Source: Chloroflexota bacterium
Lineage (GTDB): Bacteria; Chloroflexota; Chloroflexia; Chloroflexales; Herpetosiphonaceae
DNA: 64,000 nt
Direction of reading: 5' to 3'
Assembly (NCBI GenBank): GCA_020161265.1
Contig: JAIUOC010000001.1
Coordinates: 434,001-498,000, forward strand
This document shows positions 8,365 through 16,835 of the stretch, one piece after another; position 1 is the stretch's first letter, and every line of letters begins with the position of its first letter. A program made the translations under genes and the position numbers. The notes beneath the pieces are model-generated. The model did no database searches. It saw nothing but the letters and a program-made list of their open reading frames with translations, and was not told the origin of the DNA.

Positions 8365-8586
8365 ATGGCAAAGGAATCATCATCCAAAGGCCCAGCATCG
8401 TATTTCCCATCGATCGAAAAAACCTATGGCTATCCGATTGATCATTGGATGACCATCCTCGATGGAATGCAAGCCAAGACCCATATGCAAATGGTCGCCG
8501 CACTGAAAACCGATCATAACCTCGGCCATGGTCATGCCAACGCGCTCGTTGCCTGGTATCGCGCTCAAAAGGAACCGAGCGCGTAA
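8365..8586 (+). CDS. DUF4287-type small protein
   Basis: A 73-aa protein. The pattern YFPSIEKTYGYPIDHW, then a helix, then LKTDHNLGHGHANALVAWYR matches the DUF4287 family, often found alone or fused to a DUF5655 domain. No catalytic function is known to me. AAAGGA precedes the ATG by 6 nt. It is divergent from the WYL regulator (104 nt between starts) and 56 nt upstream of the serine hydrolase, with which it may be co-transcribed. Confidence 0.8.
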   Translation: MAKESSSKGPASYFPSIEKTYGYPIDHWMTILDGMQAKTHMQMVAALKTDHNLGHGHANALVAWYRAQKEPSA

Positions 8587-8642
8587 TCCTAATGAGGCCA
8601 GATCGACTCAGCTGATACCCACTCACCCAGGAGATCGCCACC

Positions 8643-10103
8643 ATGGAGCTAGCCGCTACCAAGCTCTTGCCACGGGCAACGCCAGAAGCTCATGGCATTG
8701 CATCAACCGCCATTCAGCGCTGGATCACGGCCTTGGATACTCAAATCCATGAAATCCATAGCGTTATGATCCTGCGTCACGGGCATGTCATCGCCGAGGC
8801 ATGGTGGCAACCCTATGCTCCAGAGCAACCGCACCTCGTCTTCTCAGTGAGTAAAAGTGTCACCGCAACCGCGATTGGGCTAGCCATCGCCGACAGGCTG
8901 CTGACGCTTGACGACTTTGTTAGCTCCTTCTTTCCTGCTGACCTACCAGCCATCATCAGTGATCGATTGGCTGCAATGCAGGTTAAACACCTGTTGACCA
9001 TGGCCACGGGGCATGCCGCCGATCCATGGCCAGCGATGGTTAGTCGAGCAGATGGCAATTGGATTCAGGCCTTCCTTGCTGAGTCGATTGTAACAATGCC
9101 AGGAACCCACTTTGTCTATAATACGGGAGCCTCCTACATGCTGGCGGCTATTCTCCAACGAATAACGGGGCTGACCCTCACCGCCTATCTTACGCCACGC
9201 CTATTTGCGCCACTCGGCATCGAGCCAGTCCATTGGCAACAATCACCCCAAGGAATTGCGCTGGGTGGTGTTGGCCTGAGTCTGACCACCGAGGCAATTG
9301 CACGATTCGGTCAACTCTATCTCCAACATGGGCAATGGCAGGGTGCGACTCTTCTTCCCGCCGCATGGGTCACAGCAGCAACCCAGACTCAGATCGCGAA
9401 TGGCAGCGATCCAGATTCCGACTGGAATCAAGGTTATGGCTATCAATTCTGGCGCTGTCGCCATGGAGCCTACCGTGGCGATGGCGTTTTTGGTCAATAT
9501 TGCATTGTCATGCCCGATCAGGCAATGGTGATCGCAATCACGGGGGGCATTGATGTCTTCGAGATGCAACGCCCACTCGATCTCCTTTGGGATCTGCTGC
9601 TTCCTGCGATAGACGATCAACCGCTGGCGGCTGATCCAGCGGCAAATTATGCGCTCACCCAGTACCTTGCAGATCGCCAGTATTCACCAATAGTCGGATC
9701 AGCCCAAATGTCAGCCATGGCAGCAATTGAAGGTCAGCGCTATGTGGTTGAGCCGAATCCTTTGGGGATCACGACCCTTCAGGTACATACGACGGCTGTT
9801 GGTGGAACCCTCATTGCCCAAACATCAACTAATCAAGAACAGATTCCATGGGGCGCTGGCACATGGCAAGCTGGGGCAACCGCTCTATTTCAACAGCAAT
9901 GGTTTGACCACACCCCAACGGCGGCCAGCGGCGCATGGACGGATGCTGATACATTGACCATCGTCATTCGCTTGCCAGCAACCCCCTTCGTCTACACGTT
10001 CGTGCTCGTAGTCGTCGAAACTGAACTGCTGATCACCCTCTATGGCAATGTATCATTGGATTCCACGACCCCACTCGTCATGACTGCGCGGCAATATGGC
10101 TAA
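8643..10103 (+). CDS. Serine hydrolase of the class C beta-lactamase/esterase family
   Basis: A 486-aa enzyme. The SxxK motif SVSK (Ser68-Lys71) gives the nucleophile and general base. The second motif is YNT in FVYNTGASYML, and a GDGVFGQ segment occupies the position of the third (KTG/HxG) motif. The beta-lactamase domain ends near residue 330, and a beta-rich C-terminal domain of about 140 residues follows, as in many peptidase/esterase members. There is no signal peptide, so it is probably cytoplasmic and not a true beta-lactamase. AGGAG precedes the ATG by 9 nt. Substrate unknown. Confidence 0.85.
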   Translation: MELAATKLLPRATPEAHGIASTAIQRWITALDTQIHEIHSVMILRHGHVIAEAWWQPYAPEQPHLVFSVSKSVTATAIGLAIADRLLTLDDFVSSFFPADLPAIISDRLAAMQVKHLLTMATGHAADPWPAMVSRADGNWIQAFLAESIVTMPGTHFVYNTGASYMLAAILQRITGLTLTAYLTPRLFAPLGIEPVHWQQSPQGIALGGVGLSLTTEAIARFGQLYLQHGQWQGATLLPAAWVTAATQTQIANGSDPDSDWNQGYGYQFWRCRHGAYRGDGVFGQYCIVMPDQAMVIAITGGIDVFEMQRPLDLLWDLLLPAIDDQPLAADPAANYALTQYLADRQYSPIVGSAQMSAMAAIEGQRYVVEPNPLGITTLQVHTTAVGGTLIAQTSTNQEQIPWGAGTWQAGATALFQQQWFDHTPTAASGAWTDADTLTIVIRLPATPFVYTFVLVVVETELLITLYGNVSLDSTTPLVMTARQYG

Positions 10104-10308
10104 GAATTTGCAAATTTGCTCCGAATAATTGATTCAAGTATCTAGATAATATCTCTAACTACGTATGATCTATTGATGGTATGAGTTTTTAATCGTTATC
10201 AGCGTTTTTGCAACAAGCGATGTATAATTCATCATAACCCCAACTGCAATAAATCTGCTCCACGATGCTCTATGTAGTAGGCAATCACTTATTAGAAGGA
10301 GTGCTTTG

Positions 10309-10500
10309 ATGAAGCCTGAAGACATTGCCAAAAAAGTTCGTGAAGTTGCCGAAGAAACGTTGAAAAACGCCCATACCAATGCCTCAGATGATCAACTTGA
10401 CCAAGCGAACGAGCCGCGTGATCGTCGCCCAGCCAAAGAGGCCGATGAACATATTACCTTGCGCAAACGCCGCCGTCCTAGTGGCAACGACGATGAGTAA
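10309..10500 (+). CDS. Small highly charged protein, unknown
   Basis: A 63-aa protein with an acidic/basic N-terminal helix (PEDIAKKVREVAEETLKN), a central polar stretch and a basic RKRRRP segment before an acidic tail. No family recognised. AGAAGGAG precedes the ATG with good spacing, and codon use matches the neighbours, so it is probably real. It lies 56 nt before the C11 lipoprotein gene. The charge pattern suggests a protein- or nucleic-acid-binding role, but no function can be assigned. Confidence 0.6.
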   Translation: MKPEDIAKKVREVAEETLKNAHTNASDDQLDQANEPRDRRPAKEADEHITLRKRRRPSGNDDE

Positions 10501-10556
10501 TCGTTGACCTCATGTTATGTAATGTAGTCGATTTTTGCACTTTGTAGGAGTGTTGT

Positions 10557-12803
10557 ATGCAGCAGATTGCGCCGCGACGTTGGCGTTTAACTCGTTTTAG
10601 CCTCATTTTACTCTTGCTCTTAGCCGCTTGTGCCGATCTCTCCGAACCAACTCCGGTGGCAAAACGCACTCCGATTGCTGGCCAAGCTACGCCCGCCGCC
10701 CCAACTCGCACCCCCGCTGGCCGCGACGATCAGACTTGGCTGATTATGCTGTACTCCGATGCCGACGATGAGATACTTGAAGAAGATATGCTCAACGACA
10801 TCAACGAGGCTGAATTGGTTGGCTCAACCGATCGGGTGCGGGTAGTAGCTCAAGTCGATCGCTACGATGGCGGCTTCGATGGCGATGGCGATTGGACGAG
10901 CACCAAACGCTTTTACATCGAACAAGACGACAACCTTGAGCAAATGAACTCTAAGGAACTCGCCGATCTTGGCGAAGTTAATATGGCCGATGCCGATACC
11001 TTGACCGATTTCGTTACCTGGGCCGCCAAAACCTATCCCTCGGACAAATATGTGTTAATTATGTCTGATCATGGGGCTGGCTGGCCCGGCGGCTGGAGCG
11101 ACCCTGACCCTTCGACCCTAGGCCGTCACGATATTCCGCTAGCCGAGAGCTTTGGCGATATGCTCTTTCTGATGGAGATGAGCGAAGCGCTCGAACATAT
11201 CATCGCTGAAACCAATATTGGCGAATTCGAGTTAATCGGCTTTGATGCCTGCTTGATGAGCCATGTTGAGGTCTATAGTGCGATCGCCCCATATGCTCGC
11301 TATGCTGTGGCCTCACAAGAAGTCGAGCCATCGCTGGGCTGGGCTTATGCTGCAATTTTAGGGCGATTAACCGATAGCCCTGAAATCGATGGCGCTGAGC
11401 TTTCGCGGGCAATTGTCGATAGTTATATCGAGCAAGATCAGCAAATTCTCGATGATGATGCCCGCGCCAAATACGTTTCGCGCACCTACGATTTTGAGGG
11501 CGATGTTTCTGCCGAAGAAGTTTTAGAGCAGGAGCGCAAGGCGATCACCCTGACAGCAATCGATTTGGGCAAATTGCCTGCGGTGATCGATGCACTTGAT
11601 CGCTTGGTAATTACTTTGGCCGAGGCTGAGCGCAAAGATATTGCCGCAGCACGACGCTATACCCAAGCCTTTGAGAGCGTGTTTGATAGCGATCAACCCA
11701 AACCCTACATTGATCTTGGGCATTTTGCCCAATTGCTCAAGCAAAAAGTCAATGTGCCAAGCGTCAACAAAGCCGCTGATGACCTGATTGCAGCGATCGA
11801 TCGTAGTTTGATCGAAGAGAAACATGGCGATGAAAAGGCTGGGGCAACGGGCATCTCGATCCACTTTCCCAATTCCAAACTGTATACCAGTGCCGATGCT
11901 GGCTACAAATCCTATAACACGGTTGCCGTAAATTTCGTCAACGATTCGCTATGGGATGAATTTTTGGCCTTCCAATACGCCAAAAAGCCATTGCCAACCA
12001 CCATCGAGCAACCAACCGCAACTGTCGAACGTCAACCAACCCCAACGCCAGAGCCAATTGATGTGACCGAGGTTGAGGCACCTGGCTCCGAGCCAATTAC
12101 GGTTGCCGCGATTGAACTTTCAAGCACAACCGCCAGCCTCGATCAGCCTGTTGTGCTCACCAGCAGCATCACTGGCGATAATATTGCCTTTGTTTATATT
12201 TTCATCGGCTACTACGATCAAGAATCCGATTCAATTCAAGTTTTGGATATGGACTACCTTGATGCTGAACAAACCCGCGAAATTGGCGGGGTCTTTTATC
12301 CCGATTGGGGCGAGGCCTCGACGATTGATATTGAGTTCGAGTGGGATACCCAAGTTTTTGCCATGCACAACGAAACCACTGCAAGCCTAGCCTTGTTCAG
12401 CCCCGAAGATTATGGTGCATCGCCGGAAGATGCCACCTACACGGTCGAAGGCTTGTACACCACGGCCAAAGGCAAAAAGACTCGCCGAGCATTGTTGTTG
12501 TTTAGCAATGGCGAGTTGGTGCAGGTGCTCGGGTATACTGGCAAGGAAGATACTGGTTCGTTGCGCGAAATCAACCCCAAGCGTGGCGATAAATTTGTCG
12601 TGCTCGATACCTGGCTTGAAGAATCACAACAAACTGGCGAGAGTGAATTTGTCAATTACGAAGGCGAAACCTTTGTATTTGGCGATGATAACTTTACTTG
12701 GGAGCTTGAACCAGCTCCTGCTGGGAATTACCTCGTTGGCTTCTTCGCTGAAGATTTTGATGGTAACGTCTACTCAGCCTATGAAACCTTGATTGTCGAG
12801 TAA
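10557..12803 (+). CDS. Clostripain-like (C11) cysteine peptidase lipoprotein
   Basis: A 748-aa surface lipoprotein. The signal sequence ends in lipobox LAAC (Cys25), followed by a Pro/Thr linker. The peptidase C11 domain (about 60-470) keeps the dyad: His172 in SDHGAGW and Cys232 in GFDACLMS. C11 enzymes cleave after Arg/Lys; here self-activation sites cannot be judged. A Pro/Thr linker near residue 480-500 leads to a C-terminal beta-sandwich (about 510-748), probably a binding or anchoring domain. GTAGGAG precedes the ATG. A strong terminator follows directly. Confidence 0.88.
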   Translation: MQQIAPRRWRLTRFSLILLLLLAACADLSEPTPVAKRTPIAGQATPAAPTRTPAGRDDQTWLIMLYSDADDEILEEDMLNDINEAELVGSTDRVRVVAQVDRYDGGFDGDGDWTSTKRFYIEQDDNLEQMNSKELADLGEVNMADADTLTDFVTWAAKTYPSDKYVLIMSDHGAGWPGGWSDPDPSTLGRHDIPLAESFGDMLFLMEMSEALEHIIAETNIGEFELIGFDACLMSHVEVYSAIAPYARYAVASQEVEPSLGWAYAAILGRLTDSPEIDGAELSRAIVDSYIEQDQQILDDDARAKYVSRTYDFEGDVSAEEVLEQERKAITLTAIDLGKLPAVIDALDRLVITLAEAERKDIAAARRYTQAFESVFDSDQPKPYIDLGHFAQLLKQKVNVPSVNKAADDLIAAIDRSLIEEKHGDEKAGATGISIHFPNSKLYTSADAGYKSYNTVAVNFVNDSLWDEFLAFQYAKKPLPTTIEQPTATVERQPTPTPEPIDVTEVEAPGSEPITVAAIELSSTTASLDQPVVLTSSITGDNIAFVYIFIGYYDQESDSIQVLDMDYLDAEQTREIGGVFYPDWGEASTIDIEFEWDTQVFAMHNETTASLALFSPEDYGASPEDATYTVEGLYTTAKGKKTRRALLLFSNGELVQVLGYTGKEDTGSLREINPKRGDKFVVLDTWLEESQQTGESEFVNYEGETFVFGDDNFTWELEPAPAGNYLVGFFAEDFDGNVYSAYETLIVE

Positions 12804-12816
12804 ACCCTTAAATCAC

Positions 12817-12845
12817 AAGGGCGCTGGTTTCGCACCAGCGCCCTT
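12817..12845 (+). terminator. Rho-independent terminator of the C11 gene
   Basis: AAGGGCGCTGG (12817-12827) and CCAGCGCCCTT (12835-12845) form a perfect 11-bp stem with a 7-nt loop, followed by CTTTGTTTT. It starts 14 nt after the stop codon. Confidence 0.9.
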
Positions 12846-12869
12846 CTTTGTTTTAGCGAGGTGGTTAAT

Positions 12870-14540
12870 CTAAGGAACCCAAATCAACCAAACTGCACTA
12901 TTGCCATAAACCGAGCCAGCTACATCGCGGAAGGTGATGGTTAGCTCTTGATCAAGCCATGATTCTAACTCGCTGCGCGGAATTTCAACAACTTGGGGGA
13001 TGGTCAAGGTCGTTTCATACAATACTGCATTATCCGCCCAAACCGTCATTTGATCATCAACCCGAACTTCTGCCACGGCATCAGTACGCGATGAAAGATA
13101 GAAACGCCCAGTTGTCGGCAATGGACTATTGATTGTTAATGTCGTTGTGTAATAAATTTGACCCTGCTGCGTGATTGGAATCAACGGTTGAGCCACCGCA
13201 TTAATCACAATTGGGAAGATTGGGCGACTATCGGTTACCAGCGGCAAAAAGGTCGTTGAACTACCAGCAACGGGGGTCACGCTTGGTTGGATCGTTGGCG
13301 TGGCCGTCGGGGTATTGGTTGGTGTTGCGGTTGGTGTGCTCGTGGCCGTCGAGGTTACGGTTGGTGTGCTTGTTGCAGCGGGAACCCGCCGTAACAAAAC
13401 GCTGATACTATTGCCATAAAAGTTTGAGGTAGCAATATCTACTAAGCCATCGTTATTCAAATCGGCATAGATTAACGACGTTGGGTGCACACCTGAGGTA
13501 ACCAGTTGCGGGCTAGTAAAATTGGCATTGCCTAAACCAAAATAAATACTGACCGTACCAGGATCAACATCATTAATCGTATTGGTTGCCAAAATATCCA
13601 GCGTGCCATCAGCATCAAGATCGGTTATTTCGATATCGCCTGGGCCTTGCAAGAAAATCGTTGGAGCAAGTGGCGTAAAGCTGCCAGTCCCATTATTGAT
13701 CAAGCGGGTCATGCTTTGTTCTAAACGGTTAACCGCGATAATATCGTTATCGCTATCACCATCGATATCGCCAATGCCAGCGCTATGGGGAACATTGCCA
13801 ACCCCATAATTAACTGTTGGGCTAAATGTGCCGTTCGCGTTATTAATCAACACGCTGACACTATCGCTACCAGCATTGGCCACAACCACATCAGGATACC
13901 CATCGCCAGTTAAATCACCAACTGCCTCAAGCGTTGGCGAAGCCTGAACCGTGTAGATCGTTTGATTAGCAAAGGTTCCATTGCCATTGCCCAACAAAAT
14001 ACTAACCCCTTGACTATCTTGGTTGGTTACAACCGCATCAAGTTCAGTATCTTGATTCAGATCACGCAAGATTACATCGGTCGGGCGTGAACCAGTGCTA
14101 AAAGATTGGGCAATTTGGAACGTGCCATCGCCGTTGCCCAGCAATACCCCCAGCTGGTTAGAAGTTTGCTTGGTCACGACAATATCTAAATCCTTGTCAC
14201 CATCAACATCGCCAACATCGATGCCACAAGGAGTAGCAACGCTATAAGGGGTGCGCGTTGGAAAAACGCCAGCTCCATTATTTAAAAATATTTGAATTTC
14301 GCTACTTGCCTGATTGGCTGTCGCCAGATCAACAAAACCATCGCCATTGAAATCACCACGACCCAATTCGCATGGGCGGCTTGGTGAACTATAGGTCACC
14401 ACTGGATGAAAATCAATTGGATTAGGCAATGTTTGAACAAGCAAGCCTTGACTATTGGCGTTAACCACCAACCAACTGCTCACGACAATTGTACCGATGC
14501 TAGCCAGCACGGCACGCCGAAAAAATGTTGTGGTCTGCAT
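12870..14540 (-). CDS. Secreted FG-GAP/VCBS repeat protein
   Basis: A 556-aa exported protein. A signal peptide (about residues 1-32) is followed by about seven tandem FG-GAP/VCBS blades with the calcium-binding signature DxDxDGxxD (GDFNGDGFVD, GDVDGDKDLD, GDIDGDSDND, TDLDADGTLD), predicting a beta-propeller of integrin-alpha type (about 40-385). A Thr/Pro/Ser linker (about 390-425) precedes a C-terminal beta domain of about 120 residues. No LPXTG or lipobox, so the protein is probably released or non-covalently held. GGGAG precedes the ATG. Likely role is adhesion or carbohydrate binding. Confidence 0.85.
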   Translation of the reverse strand: MQTTTFFRRAVLASIGTIVVSSWLVVNANSQGLLVQTLPNPIDFHPVVTYSSPSRPCELGRGDFNGDGFVDLATANQASSEIQIFLNNGAGVFPTRTPYSVATPCGIDVGDVDGDKDLDIVVTKQTSNQLGVLLGNGDGTFQIAQSFSTGSRPTDVILRDLNQDTELDAVVTNQDSQGVSILLGNGNGTFANQTIYTVQASPTLEAVGDLTGDGYPDVVVANAGSDSVSVLINNANGTFSPTVNYGVGNVPHSAGIGDIDGDSDNDIIAVNRLEQSMTRLINNGTGSFTPLAPTIFLQGPGDIEITDLDADGTLDILATNTINDVDPGTVSIYFGLGNANFTSPQLVTSGVHPTSLIYADLNNDGLVDIATSNFYGNSISVLLRRVPAATSTPTVTSTATSTPTATPTNTPTATPTIQPSVTPVAGSSTTFLPLVTDSRPIFPIVINAVAQPLIPITQQGQIYYTTTLTINSPLPTTGRFYLSSRTDAVAEVRVDDQMTVWADNAVLYETTLTIPQVVEIPRSELESWLDQELTITFRDVAGSVYGNSAVWLIWVP

Positions 14541-14685
14541 AAATCTCCCATCAATCGAAATGCAGGGGTTTGTTCCTCTCTACACTGAGGCTACAATTGC
14601 AGTATAGCATAACTTGTTCTGTGGTTAAGACCGTAATCGAATCAGCAGGTTTGACCCGAATTTCGACAATAGTGCGCTTTCTCCC

Positions 14686-15363
14686 TCACCAGATAAAATC
14701 GCTTTTTCTGGCTTGGAATACGTAGGTTCCGCCTAAAAGCAGCACAATGGCAAGCGCTTCGCCCAGCAGGAACAGGATGGATGTTTGGTTCCAAGCAATA
14801 GCGTCAACATTCATGGTCGCTTGAATGGCAGGAATCTGGGATACGTAGGAGAGAAAGGCTTGAAAGAACAGATTGCCAACCAGTGTCGCGCCAATCGTCC
14901 AACCCTGCGATTCGCTGACCAAGGCAGTTGCTAGAACAAAGCAATAACTGGCGAATAGCTCGGTCAAGATGATGATGGTATAGATGACGAGGCCATCAGG
15001 CAGCGCCTCTCGTCCGAGAATCACCGCCAGAGTAGCAATTAGCAGGGTCAGCCACGGGCCGAGGAAAATCAGGATATTCGCGAATATTTTCGCGGTTGTA
15101 TAATCCTTGATCGAGATCGGCAGGCTGATCAGAAACGGTAATGTCTGCGTCGTGCGTTCGCCGATCACGGTACTCATAACCACATGCATGCCGAGCGCAA
15201 TGACAACCGTGATCAGGAGGATGTTCCCTGCTGAGAGCACCCGCTCGTTCCCCATAGCGATCAGGCCAATGGCGATCACCCCTGCGCTAAGATAGCCCAA
15301 AATCGTCAAGCGATTAAGATACCAATCTTTGTAAATCAGGCGTTTAATAACTGCGTAGTTCAT
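14686..15363 (-). CDS. ABC-2-type membrane permease
   Basis: A 225-aa membrane protein with about six hydrophobic segments (for example LGYLSAGVIAIGLIAMG near 25 and ALAIVLLLGGTYVFQA at the end). The opening NYAVIKRLIYKDWYLNR and the ERTTQTLPFLISLPIS motif are typical of the ABC-2 permeases that pair with YtrB/BcrA-like ATPases. The start codon overlaps the ATPase stop by 4 nt. With the ATPase and GntR gene it forms a three-gene operon, probably for export of, or resistance to, an envelope-active compound. Substrate unknown. Confidence 0.85.
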   Translation of the reverse strand: MNYAVIKRLIYKDWYLNRLTILGYLSAGVIAIGLIAMGNERVLSAGNILLITVVIALGMHVVMSTVIGERTTQTLPFLISLPISIKDYTTAKIFANILIFLGPWLTLLIATLAVILGREALPDGLVIYTIIILTELFASYCFVLATALVSESQGWTIGATLVGNLFFQAFLSYVSQIPAIQATMNVDAIAWNQTSILFLLGEALAIVLLLGGTYVFQARKSDFIW

Positions 15364-16256
15364 ACGTGTTTGCCCTCCCGTCGGCTTTGCACACTGGCCA
15401 GAAAAATTTCTTCGAGGGTCATCGAATCAATGGCATGGACTGTTGCCCCAGCATGAATGTAGGCGGTTTCCATGCCCGGAGCATACTGATTGGCGGTCAA
15501 AACCATCAGCCGTCCACTACCGCCCGTCTTAACGACTCCAGGCAGTGTCGGTAGTTGGACATCTAACGGCACCTCCACGCGAAGCCGCCGCCAACGATCA
15601 AGGTACATTTCCTTATCATCAGAGTCGATAATGTGTCCTTGGTCGATGAAGGTTATATGATCGGCGACTTGTTCAATATCGCGGGTGTTATGCGATGAAA
15701 ACAACACGGTTCGTTGTGCATCGGCAAGCACCTCCATCAGTGCGCCTAAGACCTCGTGGCGGGCAATCGGGTCGAGTCCAGTGGTTGGCTCATCAAGCAC
15801 CAAGAGTCGGGGATGACGAGCCAGTACCAGCAGGAGTGTCGCCTTAACCCGCTGGCCATGCGAGAGGCCTTTAATTTTGTGTTGCGCCGTAAGATCAAAG
15901 CGTTTGAGCAAGCTTTCGGCATACACTTGGTCCCAAGCAGGATAGATTGAGCGAATAAAATCCATATGCCAGCCGATCGTCGCTGCGCCATAGAGCCGCA
16001 TATCGTCTGATACAAAGCCAATATCGTATTTGGTTGCAACTTGATGGGTGGGCATCGACTGCCCCAGTACCTGAACTTCACCAGCATCCTGATGAATCAA
16101 GCCCATAAGAATCCGCAGCGTTGTTGATTTACCGACCCCGTTTGCCCCAATAAAACCCATGATGGTGCCGGTTGCGAGGGTAAAACTCACGCGGTCAAGC
16201 GAAAAGTGGGGATAGTGTTTGCTCACATTGGAGAATCGAACGGCCACATCGGTCAT
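15360..16256 (-). CDS. ABC exporter ATPase (YtrB/BcrA-like)
   Basis: A 298-aa ATPase. Walker A GANGVGKST, signature LSHGQR, Walker B LLVLDEPTTGLD and the switch His (SSHNTRD) are intact. About 80 residues beyond the nucleotide-binding core form the beta-strand-rich C-terminal domain seen in drug and antibiotic exporters. Its start overlaps the GntR stop by 4 nt and its stop overlaps the permease start by 4 nt, so all three proteins are translationally coupled. It energises export by the adjacent ABC-2 permease. Confidence 0.9.
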   Translation of the reverse strand: MTDVAVRFSNVSKHYPHFSLDRVSFTLATGTIMGFIGANGVGKSTTLRILMGLIHQDAGEVQVLGQSMPTHQVATKYDIGFVSDDMRLYGAATIGWHMDFIRSIYPAWDQVYAESLLKRFDLTAQHKIKGLSHGQRVKATLLLVLARHPRLLVLDEPTTGLDPIARHEVLGALMEVLADAQRTVLFSSHNTRDIEQVADHITFIDQGHIIDSDDKEMYLDRWRRLRVEVPLDVQLPTLPGVVKTGGSGRLMVLTANQYAPGMETAYIHAGATVHAIDSMTLEEIFLASVQSRREGKHV

Positions 16257-16651
16257 AGCTGATCCTTTGCTAAGTAGGTCGCGGCAGCACGCAATTGGTC
16301 AACGAGGTCTTCACGCGTCAGCCCAAGCAGTGCCCCGAGTCGGACGACATGAGCAAGATGGGTTGCTAAGTCTTGTGCCCAGAGCTGTGGACTTGCCGCT
16401 GACATGTCAGCAACGAATGATCCCTTTCCCTGCTGGGTCACAATGATCCCCGCTCGTTCAAGCTCAAAATAGGCACGCTTAACCGTGATCACACTGACAC
16501 ATAAGCCAACGGCCAGTTCACGCATGGAGGGAAGTTCCATGCCTGGTGGCCAATCGCCCACGCTGATGTGCAGCTTAATCTGCTCGATGATTTGGAGATA
16601 CATCGGTCTCCCATCAGAGCGAGAGATGATAAATTCATTGTGTATATCCAT
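16253..16651 (-). CDS. GntR-family regulator (YtrA-like)
   Basis: A 132-aa short GntR regulator. It has the winged helix (YLQIIEQIKLHISVGDWPPG, then SMRELAVGLCVSVITVKRAY) and only a small helical C-terminus, the YtrA subfamily layout found at the head of ABC exporter operons. It would repress the operon until an envelope stress or drug appears. The ATG lies about where transcription should begin, so the message is probably leaderless. Confidence 0.88.
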   Translation of the reverse strand: MDIHNEFIISRSDGRPMYLQIIEQIKLHISVGDWPPGMELPSMRELAVGLCVSVITVKRAYFELERAGIIVTQQGKGSFVADMSAASPQLWAQDLATHLAHVVRLGALLGLTREDLVDQLRAAATYLAKDQL

Positions 16652-16686
16652 ATACTGAGTATATACAGTTCATCAATGTTTGTCAA
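16650..16686 (-). promoter_or_regulatory. Promoter and operator of the GntR-ABC operon
   Basis: On the minus strand TTGACA (16681-16686) and TATACT (16658-16663) are separated by 17 nt, a near-consensus sigma-70 promoter. A dyad ATATACT-C-AGTATAT (16650-16664, 7-bp arms) covers the -10 box and runs into the start codon. This is where a GntR repressor would block RNA polymerase. Only about six nt separate the -10 box from the ATG. Confidence 0.8.
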
Positions 16687-16763
16687 TCGTAATTCGCTGA
16701 ATCGAGTAAAGTCTTGTTTGCAACGTCGCTACGGAGGATGGTCTTGCAACGCCGATTTAAAAC

Positions 16764-16802
16764 AGAGCAACAGGCTATCTAGCAAAGATAGCCTGTTGCT
16801 CT
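16764..16802 (-). terminator. Terminator after the 16.8-22 kb cassette
   Basis: A perfect 17-bp stem (16764-16780 with 16786-16802, loop 5 nt) followed on the minus strand by GTTTTAAA. It lies 34 nt after the stop of the 1176-aa gene and ends the two-gene unit. Confidence 0.85.
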
Positions 16803-16835
16803 TAGGAGGAATCTAGGTCGTCAGCGACGTTAGCG

